A DNA stretch of 10,792 bases from Candidatus Anaerobutyricum stercoripullorum (GTDB lineage: Bacteria; Bacillota; Clostridia; Lachnospirales; Lachnospiraceae), in contig DXEQ01000010.1 of the NCBI GenBank assembly GCA_019114885.1, positions 1-10,792 on the forward strand, given 5' to 3'. The notes under the pieces were generated by a model. That model was not told where the DNA came from. It searched no databases and saw only the letters and a program-made list of their open reading frames with translations. Position numbers and translations under genes: made by a program. This document shows positions 6,574-10,792 of the stretch, piece by piece (position 1 is the first letter of the stretch; each line of letters opens with the position of its first letter).

Positions 6574-6801
6574 TCACAGCAGCTCCGTCTGCTCCTTCTT
6601 TTCCACCGGCAGACAGAAACGTTGTGTCAGCTGGTCATAGCAGGCTTCGCAGAGGATGAAATGGTGAATCTCCCCGTCCTTTCGGGAAAAATATCCCCAT
6701 TCTTTAGTGACCTCCAGATATTCCTCCCGGTCCGCCAGGGGTTCTGTGTGAATCTCTTTTCCGCAGCAGCTGCACAGGATATTTGTCTTTTCGTTTTCCA
6801 T
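6574..6801 (-). CDS. Small CxxC/CxxC zinc-ribbon-like protein of unknown function
   Basis: I do not recognise a named family. The 75-residue product has two cysteine pairs, C10-x2-C13 (CSCCGKEI) and C51-x2-C54 (CEACYDQL), spaced as in a single zinc ribbon or treble-clef-like fold. A central segment contains EWGYFSRKDGE (34-44) and HHF (46-48). There is no signal peptide or membrane helix, so it is probably cytoplasmic. That it is a real gene is supported by the strong GGAGGT at 6807-6812, five bases before the ATG, by the clean fit between rimI and rnz, and by a TATAAT box about 55 bases upstream. It may be the first gene of a transcription unit that continues into rnz and tsaD. A role with tRNA or ribosome maturation genes can be guessed only from position. 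Confidence 0.8.
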   Translation of the reverse strand: MENEKTNILCSCCGKEIHTEPLADREEYLEVTKEWGYFSRKDGEIHHFILCEACYDQLTQRFCLPVEKKEQTELL

Positions 6802-6856
6802 CTCGTACCTCCAGTCGTCAAAACCTTTTTGCGTATCCTCTCATGTTTCGTCTTCA

Positions 6857-6885
6857 ATTATAAAAGATACTGTCGAAAAAAATGT
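6857..6885 (-). promoter_or_regulatory. Candidate promoter for the small zinc protein-rnz-tsaD unit
   Basis: A perfect TATAAT in the sense direction lies at 6857-6862 (attata on the plus strand), in an A+T-rich patch that stands out from the surrounding G+C-rich genes. The hexamer 17 bases upstream (6880-6885) reads ACATTT, a poor match to TTGACA, and there is no TGn extension. A seven-base T tract lies at the upstream side of the spacer. Transcription would start near 6850 and leave a leader of about 50 bases. The position between rimI and the next gene fits the start of a new transcript, but the weak -35 keeps this tentative. Confidence 0.4.
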
Positions 6886-6912
6886 TAGTAACTATTGGAA
6901 GTCTTCTTTCTC

Positions 6913-7362
6913 TCACGATCTTTCTCCGTTCTCCCAGACCATGATGTACGCATCCTCTTTTGGTTTTTCGTAATAGTTCTTTCTGACGTCCACGGTCCGG
7001 AAACCCGCCTGCTCGTAGAGGGCCCGCGCCGCTGTGTTGGATACCCGGACCTCCAGAAAAATCCGCCGGATTCCCATATCCCCGGCTTTCGCGAGAAGCT
7101 CGCGCAGCAGCATCTTTCCGATGCCCTGCCTCCTCCGGTCCGGGTCCACAGCCACGTTGGTGATATCCGCCTCGTCCAGCACCGCCTTCATGCCGATGTA
7201 ACCGACCAGCGATCCATCGTCCCTTGCCGTGAGATTCCAGTAGCCCTTTTCCGAAAACATGGCGCGGATGCTCTCCTCGGACCAGGGTACGGAGAAACAT
7301 TTCTTCTCCAGCTCCCAGACTGCGCTGCTGTCCCTCTCCGACATAGTCCGAATCACGATCAT
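6913..7362 (-). CDS. rimI: GNAT N-acetyltransferase RimI (ribosomal protein S18-alanine acetyltransferase type)
   Basis: RimI transfers an acetyl group from acetyl-CoA to the N-terminal alanine of ribosomal protein S18 in enterobacteria; in Firmicutes the substrate range is less certain. The 149-residue product is a single GNAT domain. The acetyl-CoA pyrophosphate loop is RRRQGIGKMLL (76-86), preceded by the ITNVAVDP strand (67-74). E104 in LEVRVSN and Y116 in AARALYEQAGF are at the places of the RimI catalytic Glu and Tyr, and YYEKPKEDAYIM (130-141) closes the fold as in the family. The ATG overlaps the tsaB stop as ATGA (7359-7362), showing coupling. A later Met at residue 7 would cut into the first beta strand and is less likely. 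Proximity to tsaB and tsaE is the usual arrangement in Firmicutes. Confidence 0.92.
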   Translation of the reverse strand: MIVIRTMSERDSSAVWELEKKCFSVPWSEESIRAMFSEKGYWNLTARDDGSLVGYIGMKAVLDEADITNVAVDPDRRRQGIGKMLLRELLAKAGDMGIRRIFLEVRVSNTAARALYEQAGFRTVDVRKNYYEKPKEDAYIMVWENGERS

Positions 7363-8069
7363 TCCAGTGTTTTCCCCTTTGCCAGAAGTTCTCTCTCCGC
7401 CTGAGATTTGCGCAGATAGACCGGTGCGTGTTCCGCCGCCGTCTGCGTTTTTCCTTCGCGGATATAGTCAAAAGCTCTCATGCCCACGGCCCCGGCCCGC
7501 TGCCGGTTCATGTGTGCCGGAGCAAAGGTGAAGGGCGACTGCATTTTCTCTTCTATGATGGACCGGTAAACCGGCACGCCGTCACCTAAGAACACCACTT
7601 TCTGTCCCAGACCGTCCGCCTCTGCCAGAATCTCTTCCACCGGGCAGGCCGTCTGTTCTTTGAGAATCTCCATCTTTCCGTGACGAAATGTGTAGAGGCC
7701 CGTATACACCTGCTTCCTTCTGGCGTCCATCATCGGACAGATCACATACTCGCAGCCGAAGAGATTACAGGCAAGCCCTTCCAGCGTCGGCACCGCCACA
7801 AGCGGTTTGCCAAGGGCCAGTCCCAGCCCCTTTGCCGTGGCCGAACCGATACGCAGTCCGGTAAACGAACCCGGCCCTGCCGCCACTGCGATGGCGTCAA
7901 TCCCCGCAAGGTCAAGCTCCGTCATCTTCGCCACCTCATCCAGCATGGGAAGCAGCGTCTGGGAATGTGTCTTTTTATAATTCACTGTGTATTCCGCGAT
8001 CATCTGATCCTCCGTGAGGACTGCCACGGAAGCCACCAGTCCGGAACTGTCAAATGCCAGTATTTTCAT
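7359..8069 (-). CDS. tsaB: tRNA threonylcarbamoyladenosine biosynthesis protein TsaB
   Basis: TsaB (YeaZ) is the inactive TsaD-like partner that dimerises with TsaD and, with TsaE, completes the t6A transferase complex. From the start chosen here it has 236 residues, within the family's normal range. ASKHA-type motifs are MKILAFDSSG (1-10), THSQTLLPML (34-43) and the hallmark AAGPGSFTGLRIG (63-75), followed by the GKPLVAVPTLEGLA segment (87-100). I chose the ATG at 8069 rather than an in-frame ATG at 8102. The later start begins directly at the first beta strand, overlaps the tsaE stop as ATGA (8066-8069) and has AAGGAGGAA at 8077-8085. The longer form would add 11 residues that do not match the family and would overlap tsaE more deeply. 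It overlaps rimI at its other end. Confidence 0.95.
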   Translation of the reverse strand: MKILAFDSSGLVASVAVLTEDQMIAEYTVNYKKTHSQTLLPMLDEVAKMTELDLAGIDAIAVAAGPGSFTGLRIGSATAKGLGLALGKPLVAVPTLEGLACNLFGCEYVICPMMDARRKQVYTGLYTFRHGKMEILKEQTACPVEEILAEADGLGQKVVFLGDGVPVYRSIIEEKMQSPFTFAPAHMNRQRAGAVGMRAFDYIREGKTQTAAEHAPVYLRKSQAERELLAKGKTLE

Positions 8070-8512
8070 CGGGTCGTTCCTCCTTCCGCTCTCTCCGCCC
8101 AAGTGATCTGCCGGTAGTCAAACCCTTTGGACAGGTCTTTCTCAATCGTGATCTCAATGCGATTCTCCGGCAGGATCTCCTCGATCAGGCCGGCCCACTC
8201 GATAAAGCAGACGCCGCCGCTTTCCAGATATTCGTCAAATCCCACCTCAAACATTTCCTCCGGATCGCTGATCCGATACACATCAAAGTGATAAAAAGGA
8301 AGCCGTCCTTCCTCATATTCCTGTACAATAGTAAATGTAGGGCTGGTCACCGGTTCCTGAATCCCCAGTCCCTTCGCAAAGCCCTGGGTGAACACTGTCT
8401 TTCCCACGCCCAGATCTCCGTACAGGCAGTATACCTGCCCCGCCTTCGCCTCGCGGCCGCATTTTTCACCGAAGGCAAAGGTTTCCTCTGTACTGTAACT
8501 GTCTGTCTTCAT
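8066..8512 (-). CDS. tsaE: tRNA threonylcarbamoyladenosine biosynthesis ATPase TsaE
   Basis: TsaE (YjeE) is the P-loop ATPase that drives turnover of the TsaB-TsaD complex in t6A synthesis. The 148-residue product is of normal length. It has Walker A GDLGVGKT (32-39), the family motif SPTFTIVQEY (57-66), FYHFDVYR (73-80) with its conserved Asp, and the later IEWAGLIEE segment (104-112) typical of the family. The ATG at 8512 begins two residues before the expected first strand. Its ribosome binding site is weak, AAAAGG at 8522-8527 with a 9-base spacer, placed in the 17-bp gap after the membrane protein gene. Weak initiation together with the close gap suggests translation coupled to the upstream gene. 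It overlaps tsaB by four bases. Confidence 0.95.
   Translation of the reverse strand: MKTDSYSTEETFAFGEKCGREAKAGQVYCLYGDLGVGKTVFTQGFAKGLGIQEPVTSPTFTIVQEYEEGRLPFYHFDVYRISDPEEMFEVGFDEYLESGGVCFIEWAGLIEEILPENRIEITIEKDLSKGFDYRQITWAERAEGGTTR
8077..8085 (-). promoter_or_regulatory. Ribosome binding site that fixes the tsaB start
   Basis: The sense sequence AAGGAGGAA, nearly a full anti-16S match, lies within the end of tsaE. The GGAGG core (8079-8083) is 9 bases from the ATG at 8069. It is internal to the longer alternative reading of tsaB that would start at 8102, which argues for the shorter form. Confidence 0.8.
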
Positions 8513-8529
8513 ATTTCACAACCTTTTCT

Positions 8530-9252
8530 TTATTTCGCGCGCATTTCCTTAATAAATGTATTGATCTCCTCCGTCTGGCTGCCCATGGCGGCGGTCGGAA
8601 TCAGAAAGGCGTTGGATTTGCCTGTGTACAGCGCCGTGGCTGACTTTAAAAACATACATTTGCAGATCTTGTTCCACTCAAGATCGATACATTTATCTCC
8701 CAGTTCCAGATGCATGCCCCATTCGTCCAGCATATAGTGGAAGGTCTGCTGATAAGACGGATTGGTTCTGGCTGCCTTCTTGCCTCTGGTCCAGTTGGAG
8801 AGAGGCAACGCCAGAAGAACAATGGCCGCCAGCGCGATGGCCAGATACATATTCTCTCCTCCCCGCACAATGATCGTGACCGGCCAGATCACCGCAATGG
8901 CGATGGCGATCAGCATGAGCGGCTGCCGGTAGTTATGTCCGAATAAGAACGCCAGCAGTTCCTTCTCTGTGATTCTGGCGTCAATATAATAATGCTTTCC
9001 TTCCGGCTGGCGCATGTGCTGTACTTCACCGTCCACCTCTTCGGTGCCGGCGGTACCGGCCCTGTCCGTCCCCTCCACGTCGGCGACGGTGAGCCTTTCG
9101 GCAGCTCCTGTTTCCTCCTGACTGCCATCCGAAGAAGCGGCTTCCTGTCCGGCTGTCAGTTCTTCCTCGTCAGCCTGATCCGCGTTTTCCAGTCCTCCCG
9201 GCCTGTCCAGATCGGCCAGATTCATTTTACTGATCTTCTCAAAACTTTCCAT
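8530..9252 (-). CDS. YcxB-like membrane protein with long acidic N-terminal tail
   Basis: From the chosen start this is a 240-residue protein. It has an acidic, Gly/Ala/Glu-rich and probably disordered N-terminus of about 80 residues, then a short conserved stretch (about 86-105). Two hydrophobic helices follow, at about 111-129 and 135-152, with a soluble C-terminal domain of about 75 residues. That last domain, with DEWGMHLELGD, DLEWNKICKC and a late FLIPTAAM, resembles the YcxB-like domain found in many Firmicutes membrane proteins; its function is unknown. The ATG at 9252 has AAAGGAAA at 9257-9264 with a six-base gap from AGGA. An ATG five codons earlier (9267) lacks any ribosome binding site. 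It lies 23 bp after tex and 17 bp before tsaE, so it is probably cotranscribed with both. I have no evidence for a specific job. Confidence 0.8.
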   Translation of the reverse strand: MESFEKISKMNLADLDRPGGLENADQADEEELTAGQEAASSDGSQEETGAAERLTVADVEGTDRAGTAGTEEVDGEVQHMRQPEGKHYYIDARITEKELLAFLFGHNYRQPLMLIAIAIAVIWPVTIIVRGGENMYLAIALAAIVLLALPLSNWTRGKKAARTNPSYQQTFHYMLDEWGMHLELGDKCIDLEWNKICKCMFLKSATALYTGKSNAFLIPTAAMGSQTEEINTFIKEMRAK

Positions 9253-9256
9253 ATTA

Positions 9257-9264
9257 TTTCCTTT
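9257..9264 (-). promoter_or_regulatory. Ribosome binding site that decides the YcxB-like gene start
   Basis: AAAGGAAA in the sense direction is well placed for the ATG at 9252. It lies inside the codons that would follow the alternative ATG at 9267, so the longer form would have to initiate without a recognisable site. Confidence 0.6.
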
Positions 9265-9275
9265 CATCTGTCTGG

Positions 9276-10792
9276 TTACTTTATCTTCATGGTCAGCTGA
9301 ATTCTCTTTTTGTTCATATCCACACCCAGCACCTGTACGTCAATGACGTCTCCGACACTGACTACCTCCAGCGGGTGTTTGATATATTTATCCGACATCT
9401 GGGAAATGTGTACCAGGCCGTCCTGGTGCACGCCGATATCCACAAAAGCGCCGAAATCGATTACATTTCTCACGGTTCCTTTCAGAACCATGCCCTCTTT
9501 CAGGTCCTTCATCCCCAGCACGTCGGTCCGGAGAATCGGCTTAGGCATATCGTTTCGCGGGTCTCTTCCGGGTTTCTCCAGCTCGTCCACGATATCCTGA
9601 AGCGTCAGAGCTCCCACCTGCAGTTCTTCCGCCAGGGCGTCCATGTCCCTGATCTGTTTTTTCAGGTGACAGCCTCCCTTCTCCCCGATCTGCGTCTTCT
9701 CATATCCCATGCGGGAGAGAAGTCTGCCGGCCGCCTCATACGATTCCGGATGCACTCCGGTGTTATCCAGAGGATTGTCCCCGCCCGGAATCCGCAGGAA
9801 ACCGGCGCACTGCAGGAATGCCTTCGGCCCCAGCTTCGGCACCTTTTTCAGTTCTTCTCTGGTGTGGAACCGACCGTTGGCCTCCCGGTATGCCACGATA
9901 TTTTTAGCCACGGTCCTGCTTATTCCGGAAATGTACGACAGGAGGGAGAAAGATGCCGTGTTCAGATCCACGCCCACCCTGTTCACACAGTCTTCCACCA
10001 CGCCGTGCAGAGTCTCCTCCAGCTTCTTCTGGTTCATGTCATGCTGGTACTGTCCCACACCGATGGCTTTCGGCTCGATCTTGACCAGCTCCGCCAGCGG
10101 GTCCTGCAGTCTTCTGGCGATGGAGGCGGCGCTGCGCTGTCCCACGTCAAACTCCGGGAACTCCTCCGTGGCCAGCTTGCTGGCTGAGTACACTGACGCG
10201 CCGGCCTCGTTGACGATCACATAGGATACCTTCTCCGGAATCTCCTTTAAAAGCTCCGTGATCACCTGCTCGGATTCCCGGGACGCCGTCCCGTTGCCCA
10301 CGCTGATGAGGGTGACATGATACTTTCTGATCAGATCGTGTACCGTTTTCTTCGCCTCCGCCACCTTACACTGGGGAGCGGTCGGATACACCACCACGGT
10401 GTCCAGTACCTTTCCCATGGCATCCACCACCGCCAGCTTACAACCGGTCCGGAAAGCAGGGTCCCATCCTAATACGGTCTGTCCTTTGATGGGCGGCTGC
10501 ATCAGAAGCTGTTTCAGATTCCGGCCAAAGACGTTGATGGCGCCGCTCTGCGCTTTCTCCGTCAATTCGTTCCGGATATCCCTCTCGATGGCCGGAGCGA
10601 TCAGCCGGTTATATCCGTCCACAATGGCGTCTTTTAACACGGCCGATACCGGGCTGTCCTCCCGCCGGATCATGGTCCTGCACAGAGCGCTTAAGATCTG
10701 CGCGTCCGGCGCTTCCACCTTTACCGTGAGAAACTTTTCTTTTTCGCCCCGGTTGATGGCCAGAACACGGTAACCGGTCATCTTCGAGAGCG
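9276..10792 (-). CDS. tex: Tex-family S1 RNA-binding protein, N-terminus cut by window edge
   Basis: Tex proteins are cytoplasmic nucleic-acid-binding proteins related to eukaryotic Spt6; they are linked to transcription and to stress or toxin expression in several bacteria. The frame runs open to the right edge. The first ATG seen (10781) lies within the domain starting YRVLAINRGE, so it is not the real start; intact Tex has about 700-720 residues and roughly 200 are missing. Numbering from that Met, a YqgF/RNase H-like domain covers about 100-200 (VLGWDPAFRTGCK, GNGTASRE). A helix-hairpin-helix region follows at about 274-335 (SGISRTVAKNIVAYRE, PKLGPKAFLQCAG), then a C-terminal S1 domain at about 429-499 (GTVRNVIDFGAFVDIG, DGLVHISQM). 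The gene ends 23 bp before the YcxB-like gene and may head this operon. Confidence 0.95.
   Translation of the reverse strand, partial: LSKMTGYRVLAINRGEKEKFLTVKVEAPDAQILSALCRTMIRREDSPVSAVLKDAIVDGYNRLIAPAIERDIRNELTEKAQSGAINVFGRNLKQLLMQPPIKGQTVLGWDPAFRTGCKLAVVDAMGKVLDTVVVYPTAPQCKVAEAKKTVHDLIRKYHVTLISVGNGTASRESEQVITELLKEIPEKVSYVIVNEAGASVYSASKLATEEFPEFDVGQRSAASIARRLQDPLAELVKIEPKAIGVGQYQHDMNQKKLEETLHGVVEDCVNRVGVDLNTASFSLLSYISGISRTVAKNIVAYREANGRFHTREELKKVPKLGPKAFLQCAGFLRIPGGDNPLDNTGVHPESYEAAGRLLSRMGYEKTQIGEKGGCHLKKQIRDMDALAEELQVGALTLQDIVDELEKPGRDPRNDMPKPILRTDVLGMKDLKEGMVLKGTVRNVIDFGAFVDIGVHQDGLVHISQMSDKYIKHPLEVVSVGDVIDVQVLGVDMNKKRIQLTMKIK

Noticed and set aside
6870..6890. Terminator after rimI because of a run of seven T in the sense strand
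   Set aside because: No stable stem precedes it; only a 9-base palindrome (GTTAGTAAC) is present.
6854..7471. Minus-strand 205-codon frame overlapping rimI and the end of tsaB
   Set aside because: It is in another frame from rimI and tsaB, which have intact family motifs, and its product is Arg/Gly-rich with no domain, as expected of a shadow.
8070..8102. Longer tsaB starting at 8102
   Set aside because: The extra 11 residues do not match TsaB, and the strong ribosome binding site plus ATGA overlap support 8069.
10770..10781. Start of tex at the ATG at 10781
   Set aside because: The frame is open to the edge and this Met lies inside the conserved Tex core, so the gene begins outside the window.

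Overview
The window reads as the chromosome of a low-to-middle G+C Gram-positive anaerobe of the Clostridia, most likely a member of Lachnospiraceae. The grounds are the large class III fructose-1,6-bisphosphatase, strong AGGAGG-type ribosome binding sites, the tsaE-tsaB-rimI-(rnz)-tsaD order, a ClpX-like AAA+ protein outside a tig-clpP-clpX-lon cluster, and a YcxB-like membrane protein. This assignment is inference; no rRNA or other species marker is present. Every gene I can support lies on the minus strand, so transcription runs from high to low coordinates. I found no tRNA, rRNA, CRISPR array, insertion sequence or phage gene.

Layout in transcription order. At the right edge lies the C-terminal part of tex (9276-10792), then a YcxB-like two-helix membrane protein (8530-9252), tsaE (8066-8512), tsaB (7359-8069) and rimI (6913-7362). 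The tsaE/tsaB and tsaB/rimI junctions are both ATGA overlaps, so those three are almost certainly translationally coupled. A gap with a perfect TATAAT box precedes a second run: a 75-residue CxxC/CxxC protein (6574-6801), rnz (5491-6405), tsaD (4298-5338), ispD (3524-4285), a ClpX-like AAA+ unfoldase (1701-3479) and fbp (1-1571, cut by the left edge).

Function. TsaE, TsaB and TsaD form the complex that makes the t6A modification at position 37 of ANN-decoding tRNAs. RimI is a GNAT family acetyltransferase habitually encoded beside them, and RNase Z trims tRNA 3' ends, so the middle of the window is a tRNA-maturation block. IspD (isoprenoid precursors), the ClpX-like unfoldase and Fbp (gluconeogenesis) follow without an obvious pathway link.

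The most unusual material is repetitive. The spacers on both sides of rnz carry related tandem repeats whose sense strand can fold into short CTGYC...GRCAG hairpins. In three 30-bp copies before tsaD, one base pair of the stem changes as U.G, C-G and U-A, so pairing is kept. A related hairpin sits in the ispD-clpX gap. Separately, the ClpX-like gene has an in-frame 18-bp minisatellite that encodes LEDLGN hexapeptides in an acidic N-terminal extension not found in ordinary ClpX.
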